A DNA stretch of 10,411 nt from Euperipatoides rowelli (taxonomy: Eukaryota; Onychophora; Udeonychophora; Euonychophora; Peripatopsidae): NCBI GenBank assembly GCA_003024985.2, contig PXIH01S0161166.1, one strand, 5' to 3'. The notes under the pieces are model-generated. The model saw nothing but the letters and a program-made list of their open reading frames with translations, was not told the origin of the DNA and did not search any database. Shown here in pieces: positions 1-8,367 of this stretch (position 1 is the stretch's first letter; every line of letters starts with the position of its first letter). A program made the position numbers and the translations under genes.

Positions 1-20
1 TTATTAGTTTTTATGTATAG

Positions 21-38
21 TAGATAGATAGATAGATA
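21..38. repeat. (TAGA)n microsatellite
   Basis: There are four and a half perfect TAGA units, followed for about 230 bp by interspersed, imperfect GATA units. This is the usual picture of an eroded tetranucleotide microsatellite. Confidence 0.85.
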
Positions 39-876
39 AACTGATGGCTGGTAGTGATACTGATGTACCAATAGATGAACAAATATTTGTACATACAAGC
101 AAACAGTCAATATACATAGCCTATATACATTTATATAGTCTGATAGTGGAACAGGCTTAATTAGATAGAGAACTAGACTAATGATGAATCGAAATATAGA
201 TAGACTGACAGATAACTACTAAAAATAAATAGATAAACTTTGATAGGTATAGATTGATAGATACAAGATAAATAAATATGCAGGTGAATGGATAATAATT
301 ATATTGTACTGGGGCAAATATTATAAGGAATAACATAACTCCAGAGTATAAACTTTGAATTTTAAATTATTATTATTTAAAGTGTTCTGATTTAAAGAAT
401 TAATTTGTCAGATTCTTTTCTAGATCTATATTAATTATTCCATATGAAAATGGTCATATTACGAGTATTTATATATGCATAATATATTTATAATGTCTGT
501 GCTAGTTGCTATTTGCTTTTTTATTAGATGACTTTAATTTCTTGCTTATTTAAATATTTTGTTTTGTTTATGTGTTGTTGATTTTATTTTATACTTGTGT
601 TTTTATTTAAATCATTTTTGTTTGTTTTTTTTCTTCTTATTTTGAATGCTTGCCTGTCATGGCTTCTAACTGATATCATTTGGTAAGCCTATATCAATCA
701 TAGATATATATTACATTGATCGTCTTCACAGTCTTCTACTTACTTGTTTTTGGTGTAGTGACATTTTATTATTCATTTATTATTATTTTATAAAATCAAT
801 TCAAATTAAAAGCAAATAAAATGATTACATTATAATATTGAGAATTAGTAATTAAAGTAATAATAGTAATATTAAA

Positions 877-900
877 GATGATGATAATAATAATAATAAT
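877..900. repeat. (GAT/AAT)n trinucleotide microsatellite
   Basis: Three GAT-type units grade into five or more AAT units. A second, AAC/AAT-rich low-complexity run follows at about 941-970. Confidence 0.85.
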
Positions 901-1020
901 TTTTTTAAATATAAAAAAATTGAAATGGTTGTCACTAATGATAATAACAATAACAACAACAATAACTATAACTAATTATACATAAAAGCAAAAAAGCAGC
1001 AAAAATCTATGCAATAAACT

Positions 1021-1613
1021 TAAATTTGCAATTAAAATTTAAAGCTAAAATTTGTAGGCTACTTAAAAATATAGAAAAAAAATCAAAAGAAAATAGAAAA
1101 TTTTAACAGAGATACTTTACTTAGCTCTTTCAAAATGGAGTTCAGAAAAAAAAAATTGCAAAGAATCATGGGACTACACTTTAAAAAGAAAAAAAAAAAC
1201 ATTGAATAGTGAGGCCCTATAATAACTAAAGAAGTTATTGTTTTGTGATTATTTTTTGTTGTGTCTATATATCTGTGGTTCAAACATGATTAAAAATCAC
1301 TATTGAAATAACAAAATAATCTCAAAACAATTTACAGATTCTCTTTAGTTACTAGACGGCACCACTAGTTCAATGATTTTTTTTTTCAAAATAAGTTCTA
1401 TGATTCTTTGCAAATAAAATTGGGGAGAAACTACCATGGTTCTTTGAAAATATATATTTTTTATGAACTCTATTTTGAAACAGGTAAGTAAAGTATTTTT
1501 GGGAAAACAGACATTTCTGTTTGAAACATTATGCTTTTTTAGTTTTTTTCCATTTTATTTATTTTTTCTATATTTTTAAGAAAGTTTGACTCAAAGTTTT
1601 AATTCTAAATTAT
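1021..1613. mobile_element. Long imperfect inverted repeat, probable MITE or foldback element
   Basis: The two halves pair as reverse complements over most of their length. 1062-1080 pairs with 1562-1580 (19/19). 1111-1124 pairs with about 1484-1497 (high identity). 1128-1144 pairs with 1464-1480 (16/17). 1223-1232 pairs with 1342-1351 (10/10). 1238-1255 pairs with 1313-1330 (17/18). Weaker pairing reaches about 1021 and 1613. The unpaired centre is only about 57 bp (1256-1312). The right arm carries an extra copy of a ~15-bp motif (1399-1413 and 1435-1448), both matching the left arm at 1155-1170. This architecture fits a miniature inverted-repeat or foldback transposon that has accumulated substitutions. 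No target-site duplication could be fixed, so the superfamily is unknown. Any ORF here (for example 1083-1283 minus) is fortuitous. Confidence 0.65.
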
Positions 1614-2930
1614 AATAATAATCATATTAATTACATTAATAGTATCGATAATAAAATATTAACAATAAAAAAATAACTATAATGAATGGTAATGATACAA
1701 ATGATAACAATGTTATCCATTTATATGGCACTAATCCAATCCAAAGACATACTGTACATTAAATTTTTCAGTAAAACATCACTCCATATAGAATATTTAA
1801 TATACACTATATTACTATCTTGTGTGACAACTATGTATTGTATTAGTCTTAAAATAAAACCGTTTGATTAAGCAATAACAACTGGCTAAGCCATCATAGG
1901 ATAAAATATTTGTAAATAATCCTTTGTGATGTGATATATGTCATTTCATGCAAGTTGTATAACAAATCTATAACCTTAATTAGCTCATAAAAATATTTAA
2001 GTCAATTAAGATGCATAAAAACATGAATGGCACAATAATTTGTTGCTCATTAAACAAAAGCTTAGCTTGCTTTAAAATAAAAAAAACTACACAGGTATAG
2101 GCTAGGGTATATTAAAGAAATGAATGAAAACAAAACAAATTGCTATCAATAATGAAAAAGATGTTTGATCAACACTAAAAATACTTATAAATAAAGGAAT
2201 TACTACCAAAGCCAATGGCTTCACTTTAAAAAGAATCAAAGATGGAAACAGTAGATGGAACTTTAAAACAATTTATTGCTGGATACCCCAATTGAGAAAT
2301 AACATTGAATTAAACAGGTAACTACAAGATAATAATGTAAAGTTCCAAAAGTAAAATGTTGTTGTAGCTCGATACAGAAAAGGGTGGATTAAAAAAATCT
2401 AGATTGGACACTACCAATCCAATAATGAACCAAGGGAATAAAAACCTTGTTGAATTGGCCATAACCAATCCAAGGGAAGATGATCAAGAAACACACCGTA
2501 TATAATATTAAAAAAAATCACACATATGCAAATTAAGGGATTGAATAAATTATCATTAATTCATACATGCAAAGAAGTAGATTGTTTTAGGCACTGTTCA
2601 CCATCCATAAATGTCCAACTTATGTTAAAACAACATTTACTATAAAAAATAGAAAGACCTTATAGGAAACAAAAATCAGCTAGCCCTTGAATGCACAAAT
2701 CAGCACAATAGAAATAAAAACTATCACAAAATTCATTATAATAGTGACTTATCCAATAACTTTATACCAATAATCCTTTTTATCCACAACTCCATAAAGA
2801 ATACTAGTTACACAGTCTTGATAGACAAAGAGAAATGCACAATATTGCTGAAATGCATTAATATAAACTAGTTAAAAATACCTAGAACTTAAATATTTTG
2901 TTAAAATTTTTACAAAAATTTTGTTCAAAA
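1614..2930. other. No recognisable gene; A/T-rich non-coding DNA
   Basis: Frames are repeatedly interrupted. The only ORF of note (1686-1871, 61 codons on plus) consists of hydrophobic residues and A/T-driven codons, with no family resemblance that I recognise. A small palindrome (TGGCT-A-AGCCA) lies at 1883-1893. A short GATTGG...CCAATC inverted pair lies near 2402-2420. I would treat the stretch as intron or intergenic DNA. Confidence 0.6.
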
Positions 2931-2956
2931 ATAAGTTTTTCTTTACAGAAATTGCA

Positions 2957-2996
2957 AATCCTCTGAAGACACACCACAATTATTTTGTGGAGGATT
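2957..2996. repeat. Short nested hairpin
   Basis: An inner stem CCACAA/TTGTGG closes a 5-base TTATT loop at about 2974-2990. An outer stem AATCCT (2957-2962) with AGGATT (2991-2996) encloses it, leaving an 11-base bulge on the 5' side. It is too small and too irregular to be called a microRNA precursor, and no function is inferred. Confidence 0.4.
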
Positions 2997-4060
2997 AACT
3001 TAACAAATGGACAAAGGCACAATAAATCTGTCAAAATGCAGACCTTTTGCAATAGAATACCATCAAAGGGTGCCCCACCAAATTAGTGCACCATCCTATT
3101 AATCGTCCAAAGTTAGGTAAAGTGGTCATGGTGAAACAAATTCACGATTACCACACAAAATTTTTGATAACCCTAAATGAAATTCAAGCTGTGCTCTACG
3201 TAACTGCATCCATCTAGTTTTACCTCATCTAAGGTTCAGATGAATGTTTTCATGTAACCCAAATAATTGTACCATTTTGGGAAAAAGTCTTTTAAATAAT
3301 TCTGATTTTAGCCAAATATCTGCGCCTGGGTAGTTTTATAGTGCATTGTGGTAAATTTAAGGTTCACTAGCATGGTATCAAAAAGGGGAGCACCCACTTC
3401 TTACCCTGAATGAATACTAAGTATGCAGGCCCACTGGATTCGCATTCTACATTATTTGCACTTCAGCAATGTGTAAAATATTAGCAACATAATAAATAAA
3501 ATAGGCTCCCTATGGTGACAGCCGTGCACATAGAACACTTGACTTTGGATAACCAGAAGTTCTGATGAATCGCAATATTTCTGTTTGACTCCCCGTGATC
3601 CTAAAACTAAAGTGTTTTTTAAGTGTAAATTTATCAAAAAATATATCAAAACTATGAAGAGAGTAAAGTCATTGACTCAAGGAAACATCAAAGGAATAAA
3701 GAATAGAAGAAACATGTATCTTAATGTAAATAAAAATTTGTGAAATAAAGTAAAAAAAAATACAAATTTTAGTTTTTTTTTTAACAAAAACTTAACAAAA
3801 TATACTAACAACATAATAAATGAACAATGAGAAGAATGTATTAGAAATTCATAGAATTGTAACAAAGGAATTTGGAGACTGGCATAAAGTACCCTCTTCT
3901 TACATAAATTAAAATTTTTTTTAACTCTATATTAAAGTGATATAAAATACTGATCCCGTATGTAAAAAGTTTCAACATTTATTTATTTCGTAGGAGGGAC
4001 TTGATGGAACCAAATCCTAAATCTACATAAATAGTGGGGATTCAGTTCTTTGTAATTTAT
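2997..4060. other. Degenerate DNA around the possible transposase relic
   Basis: About 2930-3650 looks somewhat less A/T-rich than its surroundings and contains broken coding-like stretches on both strands, which suggests decayed transposon sequence. Apart from the short relic at 3386-3476 I cannot assign any of it to a family. The minus-strand ORFs at 3452-3649 and 3677-3865 have no recognisable domain and are biased by A/T-rich runs, so they are not called as genes. Confidence 0.45.
3386..3476 (+). pseudogene. Possible relic of a piggyBac-type transposase
   Basis: I see two short peptide blocks in the order and spacing of a conserved piggyBac transposase region. The first, in the frame of position 3389, reads G-STH (3386-3397). 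It resembles the family's Y-W-S-T-H block, with the W codon changed to GGG. After a frame change and a stop (TGA at 3411), the frame of position 3423 gives MQAHWIRILHYLHFSNV, ending at TAA (3474-3476). The family pattern there, as I know it, is M-x4-F-x2-(I/L)L-x2-LHF-x-(D/N)N. Piggybac transposases cut and paste at TTAA using a DDD catalytic core; none of the catalytic region is legible here. A faint DES...PRDPK reading near 3560-3600 is too weak to count. If real, this is an old, dead fragment. A chance match is quite possible. Confidence 0.3.
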
Positions 4061-4061
4061 A

Positions 4062-4100
4062 CATTGTCATGCTGTGTATAGCATTGTCATTGTGTATTTA
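4062..4100. repeat. Short imperfect tandem duplication
   Basis: A unit of about 19-20 bp starting CATTGTCAT and ending TGTGTAT occurs twice in succession (about 4062-4080 and 4082-4100), with a 2-base indel between copies. This is typical of replication slippage. Confidence 0.55.
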
Positions 4101-4683
4101 GGTTCTGAATGTAGTGTTGCCATTTTTCAAAATTGTAAAAGCAAGATGAATGACTTTTTGAAATGGGTGTGGCCTATGTAAATATGCTTTCAGATTATCA
4201 ATGATCAAACTTAGGGAATAGAAATAATACTCATGTCTTTAAAAAAAAATACATGTTAATTGGCAGTTTGTTAAATTTTTTTTAGCTTTAATTAGCATTA
4301 TTAGTTGAATGTTTTGTGTGCTGGTAATAAAATGGAACATGTTCAGAACTTGGTGGATGCAGAATAAAATGTAAATTGGGTGATAGGTGGAACTATAAAT
4401 TAAAGGTAGCCAAGTGTTTCTCATCTGTTTATTATCTTGCCCTCATTTCAAACGATGAGCACAAGGTTTGCAAGAATGAAAAATAATTCCTGAAATTGTT
4501 TGAAGTTTCTAAACCAGACACATTCCTCTTAGGCATTTTCATACTTTTAATTAAAGACATTGGCACATTGTAGGATGACAGCAGCAAGGTTTTTCTTCTT
4601 CCGTTTTCCTATCCCCACAATTTTCAAAATAATGCATGCTTATTTATTGGGGATATAAAAGTTGATTTTTACTTCCTGGTTCT

Positions 4684-4712
4684 AAAATAATTTTTGTTCT
4701 CTCCATATTTTT
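4684..4712. repeat. Direct repeat, copy 1
   Basis: A near-identical partner lies at 4780-4808, with a 21-bp exact core (4692-4712 against 4788-4808) containing TGTTCTCTCCAT. The offset is 96 bp. The sequence between them is unrelated A/T-rich DNA. Confidence 0.7.
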
Positions 4713-4779
4713 CAAAAGTCTATATGTTGTAATGGACTGTTAAGGAGATCCCAAATCTGTTAGTTTATTCTTAGCTTCA

Positions 4780-4815
4780 AAAATAAATTTTGTTCTCTCC
4801 ATATTTTTATGGAGA
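4780..4815. repeat. Direct repeat, copy 2, with adjoining hairpin
   Basis: This is the second copy of the unit at 4684-4712. Only here is the repeat followed by a reverse complement of its own core, giving CTCCATA-TTTT-TATGGAG (4798-4815), a 7-bp stem with a 4-base loop. No function is assigned. Confidence 0.65.
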
Positions 4816-5599
4816 ATACACAAATGAATAGAACCCAGTTGGTACCATCTCATGTGATCATTCTTCATGTTGAATTTAGAATTCTTTTATATAAACAATA
4901 ACTGTATTTTGAAAAGATTATGCTAATGAAAAGTATAATGACTTAAAGTCAATGTTTGTTGTCCACCTTTAAGGCTCTCACTTTGAGTAGTAATATATTT
5001 AGGAAATAGACAAATGGATTTAATATCAATCTCCGTTCTTAAACTCCAACATTTATTAGTAGTAGATTGATCATTTTAGAAGCCAGAGAAATTCACCTGC
5101 TTTCAATTTGTTTGTTTTTATTCTGAATGTGCAGATGTTATTGAGTGCGTGTCTTTCAGACTTATAGTTAAATGGAATTTCGATTTTCTTTGTGCTCTAA
5201 TTTTAAATTAAAAAGGTAACGATGCCAGAAATCATTTTGTTGAAGTAGTCCTAATTAACTGGGCCAATAATTTTGACAGATTAGTATAAAAACTCATTGT
5301 GTTTAATTGTCTGTTAAAGTATATAAAGCTTTATTAAATACAAACTTTAGGTTATTGCTTATTTATATTTGATAGTTTGTTGTAAGGATTATTTAGTATT
5401 TAGAATTATAAAAACATTANTAATAATTCTAATTGTTTTGAATGTTTTAAATTTAAGAATTCAAAGAGCAATTTTGAATATTTAATAAGTCTTGTTTTGT
5501 TTGTACTGTCATGTATTATTAGTAGGAATTATTTGTAAATTTAAAAATATTAGTTCAACTTTATTTTTATAAGTTTTTTTTATTTGTTTGTTTTAAAAG
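4816..5599. other. Intron-like DNA upstream of the FFAT exon
   Basis: The sequence is A/T-rich with frequent stops and ends in a good 3' splice site at 5598-5599. A tempting acceptor at about 5134 (T-rich tract then GTGCAG) with a GTAACG donor near 5214 encloses a segment with stops in all three frames, so it is not called an exon. A single undetermined base is at 5420. Confidence 0.6.
5571..5599 (+). promoter_or_regulatory. 3' splice site (polypyrimidine tract and AG)
   Basis: A T-rich tract (AGTTTTTTTTATTTG and onward) leads to TTTTAAAAG, with the AG at 5598-5599. It fixes the left edge of the coding exon at 5600 and leaves the exon in phase 0. Confidence 0.65.
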
Positions 5600-5701
5600 C
5601 TACATACGCCGATTAATCAGTCATTATCCAATGAGAGTGCTTCTATTAGTGAATACTTTGATGCAGCTGAATACTTGGCTTCCAGTGAAAGTTCTTCAGA
5701 G
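5600..5701 (+). CDS. Internal coding exon with FFAT motif, probable oxysterol-binding-protein-related protein (ORP)
   Basis: This is a 102-bp internal exon of 34 codons, phase 0 at both ends, with a T-rich AG acceptor before it and the donor GAG|GTGAGT after it. The peptide begins LHTPINQSLSNE and continues ISEYFDAAEYLA, then a serine/glutamate tail (SSESSSE). Residues 18-24 (5651-5671) read E-Y-F-D-A-A-E, which fits the FFAT consensus E-[FY]-[FY]-D-A-x-E; FFAT motifs dock lipid-transfer proteins to VAP proteins on the ER membrane. In animal ORPs, especially the ORP3/6/7 type, an S-x-S-E-F-F-D-A-x-E segment followed by a serine-rich acidic stretch lies between the N-terminal PH domain and the C-terminal sterol/phosphoinositide-binding ORD domain. 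The ORP assignment is inferred from this linker alone, since no PH or ORD exon lies in the window. Another FFAT-containing protein is the main alternative. Start and stop codons lie outside the window. Confidence 0.65.
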
Positions 5702-5707
5702 GTGAGT
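5702..5707 (+). promoter_or_regulatory. 5' splice site
   Basis: GAG|GTGAGT matches the metazoan donor consensus closely and ends the FFAT exon at 5701 after a complete codon. Confidence 0.7.
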
Positions 5708-6002
5708 TGCTCTAGATGGCAGCACTTGTTTGTCTAGGTAGTGCCACACAAACCATCGTTATTCAAATGCTGGAAGTTTAGGCTAATGTCTTATTTAGTA
5801 TACAATAATAATTTTAAATGTTACGGCAAACACTCCAAATTTAAGAGTTTATTCTTCAACTGATTGGGCCCTAAATTTACTTTGTTATTTATGTTTCGTT
5901 TGTGAAAAACTGGTAAAAATTTTAATTTCTGCAATGACTATTATTGGTTAAAGATTGAAAGGCATTGGCCAATATTGATATCCCATGAATTGTTATCATA
6001 TT
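5708..6002 (+). other. Intron-like DNA downstream of the FFAT exon
   Basis: No exon, repeat or RNA gene is evident between the donor site and the first transposon-like terminus at 6003. It is best read as the start of the next intron, which the elements below have probably enlarged. Confidence 0.55.
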
Positions 6003-6672
6003 CAGGGTCTTTTTATCGCCTAGGCAAACATGGCCTATATTTAAAGACATGGGGCCCATTTTTAGGAGTTCTGTTATTTTACACAGTTTAAATTACAAAA
6101 TATATATTTTATTCAGTTTTAAATAATTTATTTTTTTGATGGAAAATTCCAGAATTTTTTGAAATTGTAACATTTACAAACCTGGAGAGAAATCATATTG
6201 TACAGAAAAGAGACAAGTATAGGATTTTACAAAATAAAATACTCTTAAAATAATGATAAAATACATTTAACTAACTTTAAAACAGAAATGTGTTTTTTAG
6301 CTCGTTAAGAAAAGAAAAAAAAATCTGCTTAAGCCTAAATTAAAATAGTCGTATTTTTTTTACCCATATACCATACTATATGTTAGAATAATGCTAATAG
6401 GGCCCTACAAATACAATTGAGTAACCAACATTTGTATTTACAATATATACTGTTTTGCCACTTGCATAATCACATTGATTATTAAGAATTCAATATTTGA
6501 AATGAATGTGGTCAGAAAGTAAATTTTCCTAAATCCTAATGTTCATGTAATTTTACAATAAAAATTCACAAAATTAATTGTAAATTAAAAATAATTTTGT
6601 TGACCTAGGAACCCACTCAAGTTCAAATCTTACACTTTGCCTAGGGCCCAACAGAGGATTAATCCACCCCTG
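6003..6672. mobile_element. Probable old non-autonomous hAT-like element
   Basis: The left end starts CAGGGTCTTTTTATCGCC and soon reads CCTAGGCAAA. The right end, read in reverse complement, starts CAGGGGTGGATTAATCC and then reads GGGCCCTAGGCAAAG. Both share the CAGGG terminus and an internal CCTAGGCAAA block once a roughly 10-bp gap is allowed. The flanks are ATCATATT (5995-6002) and ATCATGCA (6673-6680); the first 5 of 8 bases match, as in a decayed 8-bp target duplication. hAT elements typically have CAGGG-like ends and 8-bp duplications. No transposase can be read, so it would be a non-autonomous, diverged copy. The exact left boundary is the weakest part. Its right part (6302-6672) occurs again at 9070-9440 within the large duplication. 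Confidence 0.5.
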
Positions 6673-6991
6673 ATCATGCATAAAGTCAAGGATAATTCAA
6701 CAATGGTGTTAAAGTATTTTATGTATTTAGAATTAAATGCCCATATTACCCATCCAGGAGAGAAACGAATAAATAATGTCATTTGAGATAATTGTTAAAA
6801 TTATAATAATAAAAGCCCAAACCATGCAATTCAGTGCTGTAATATTAATGTAATAACTAATTATGTCATCTGGTGTAGAATGAAGGAATTTATTTTTGAT
6901 GGCCTTCAGCCCATTTCCATTAGTTATAGATGAAATATTTGTGGGTGTGTGAGGGGGATAGGTGAAAGGGATAGAGAAACTGAAGTCAGAT

Positions 6992-6999
6992 CTCTTTAG
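6992..6999. repeat. Left 8-bp target-site duplication
   Basis: CTCTTTAG directly abuts the left terminal inverted repeat at 7000 and is repeated exactly at 8360-8367, directly after the right terminal repeat. Confidence 0.85.
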
Positions 7000-7014
7000 C
7001 AGTGCCGTAACTAG
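7000..7014 (+). repeat. Left terminal inverted repeat of the hAT-like element
   Basis: CAGTGCCGTAACTAG is the exact reverse complement of 8345-8359. Identity stops after base 15 (C on this side, G on the other). Confidence 0.85.
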
Positions 7015-8311
7015 CTCATGTTGAGCCGAGTGTGAGTTAACCATTTTACACCCCCCTCCACCCGGATAATACACGAAAGACTATCTCCTTTTTTCCCCTA
7101 TTTGATCTTTGCACGTCTGATGAAGATATTCAGGGAATACATTACGATTATTATTTTAAATTCTACTTTATTAGTTTTATAAGATATTACATATGTTTTT
7201 AAATATTTCAATGTTACATGTTTGATGTAATCAATTTAAATCGTATAGATCATATTTTAACATTTTTGCATTTTGTTACTCTTATTTGTGTTTGAAAAAA
7301 AAATGTTTAATGTTTATTTTCTTGCATATATAACACATTTGTTAGAATAAATTGGTCGTAATTTAAAAAAAAGTTTTTAATTTAATTTCTTTATTATTTA
7401 AGGTTGTATAACCGTCACCATGATTAACATTATTTGCTATTGCTAACTGTGTAAGCATATCAAAGGATGACACAACTCACAATCTTATCAACTACATTGT
7501 TTAGTCCTTCCTTCAGACACGTTTTCAAGTAGTGGAATTTTCATTTTATATACATTTCTACTGGAAATCTATCGGATATGTGATAGTCCTTTGAGTCTTT
7601 GACTTGAGTTTAGGCTAATGATTAATTTTTATCTGGGCAGCTGTCAATTATTTCATTTTAATCATCATTTTGCGGTTTATTTTTCTGCTTTTGTAATGGA
7701 AGCTTCGTAACGTATCGGTCAGTACGATTTTATTTTCTGATCGCAATAGATACAAATAAAATCTAGATTTTGCTAGGCTAGCTTTTATATTTTGATTATA
7801 ATTTTTCATGAAAGCAAAGTGTTCATTGTATGAATTACAAATTGATAGCCTAATATTATGACCCCCTCCATATTAATTATTTATTTAAACAAGTTAACAA
7901 ATAAAAAATAAATTAATATTTAGTTAGCGATTTGGCACTTCCAAAATTACACAATGTCATGTGACAATGAAATAGAACAGTAGACAAAACAATGACCAAT
8001 ACATGAGTAACATGTCGTAACATCTGCATTTTCAATCTCCTCAACTGTTAATGCTGTGTAATGATATTATAGCAACGGAAGTTTACCAACAAAGTCATTT
8101 GAAAAGCATCTAAGGATGAAATGACACTATGCAATATCATAAAATATAGTAGTGTAAGTATTGCCATTAATACCATCATAATGGCAGGCTAGTAAGGATA
8201 AATTAATTTATTTTGATAATGTTTATTTATTTGATTTGATTAGTTTTTTTGTTTTTTTTTTGACTGAGTTTTTAAATGTTTTTGCGACATGACTACACCC
8301 TCCTTGAGGAT

Positions 8312-8332
8312 TGCACCTGGTGCAGTCGCACC
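8312..8332. repeat. Subterminal palindrome cluster of the hAT-like element
   Basis: TGCACC-T-GGTGCA (8312-8324) overlaps GGTGC-AGTC-GCACC (8319-8332), with another GGCACC just after it. These GC-rich motifs stand out against the A/T-rich interior, and by analogy with other hAT elements they may be transposase-binding sites. Confidence 0.5.
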
Positions 8333-8344
8333 GACGGCACCACC

Positions 8345-8359
8345 CTAGTTACGGCACTG
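8345..8359 (-). repeat. Right terminal inverted repeat of the hAT-like element
   Basis: CTAGTTACGGCACTG is the exact reverse complement of 7000-7014, immediately followed by the CTCTTTAG duplication. Confidence 0.85.
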
Positions 8360-8367
8360 CTCTTTAG
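8360..8367. repeat. Right 8-bp target-site duplication
   Basis: CTCTTTAG is identical to 6992-6999. Removing 7000-8367 would restore a simple empty site reading AGATCTCTTTAGATAG. Confidence 0.85.

Larger units (their letters stand above)
1..1020. repeat. Simple-repeat-rich, non-coding stretch
   Basis: No gene is recognisable here. A short TAGA/GATA run lies at 21-38, and scattered degenerate GATA units (gatagata, gatagatac and similar) continue to about 270, as in a decayed tetranucleotide microsatellite. A GAT/AAT trinucleotide run follows at 877-900 and an AAT/AAC-rich run at about 941-970. The remainder is A/T-rich with stops in every frame. I see no promoter, splice-bounded exon or RNA gene that I would defend. 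Confidence 0.7.
6302..7643. repeat. 1,342-bp direct duplication, copy 1
   Basis: Read alongside 9070-10411, it shows no difference that I could find, including homopolymer runs of 8-9 A or T. The offset is 2,768 bp. It begins inside the element 6003-6672 and ends, as far as visible, inside the element 7000-8359, because copy 2 reaches the window edge. Its ends therefore do not coincide with transposon termini. Confidence 0.95.
7000..8359. mobile_element. Non-autonomous hAT-like DNA transposon, 1,360 bp
   Basis: The element has perfect 15-bp terminal inverted repeats: CAGTGCCGTAACTAG at 7000-7014 and its reverse complement at 8345-8359. It is flanked by a perfect 8-bp duplication, CTCTTTAG. 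A CAG-type terminus with an 8-bp duplication is the hallmark of the hAT superfamily. Just inside the left end is a hairpin, GCTCA-TGT-TGAGC (7014-7026). The right subterminal region (8312-8332) alternates TGCACC/GGTGCA/GCACC palindromes, consistent with subterminal transposase-binding repeats. The interior is A/T-rich with no long ORF, so mobilisation would depend on a transposase from elsewhere. The intact duplication implies a fairly recent insertion. The family name is unknown. The first 644 bp occur again at 9768-10411. Confidence 0.8.

Noticed and set aside
1083-1283. 66-codon minus-strand ORF
   Set aside because: It lies wholly in the left arm and centre of the long inverted repeat and encodes mostly Phe/Lys/Leu from homopolymer runs, with no sign of selection.
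3975-4020. T-rich tract then GTAG followed by codons EGLDGTKS as an exon
   Set aside because: A stop follows after eight codons, with no donor before it.
5134-5213. Apparent exon between GTGCAG and a GTAACG donor
   Set aside because: All three frames contain a stop before the donor.
6600-6672. tRNA-like B box (GTTCAAATCT) suggesting a tRNA-derived SINE
   Set aside because: No A box at the right distance upstream and no cloverleaf. The sequence is better explained as the right end of a hAT-like element.
6733-7074. 113-codon minus-strand ORF, present twice (also at 9501-9842)
   Set aside because: It starts inside the younger hAT-like element and runs out across the element boundary at 7000 into older flanking DNA, so it cannot be an ancestral gene. 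Its duplication simply follows the 1.34-kb repeat. Composition is low-complexity and no domain is recognisable.
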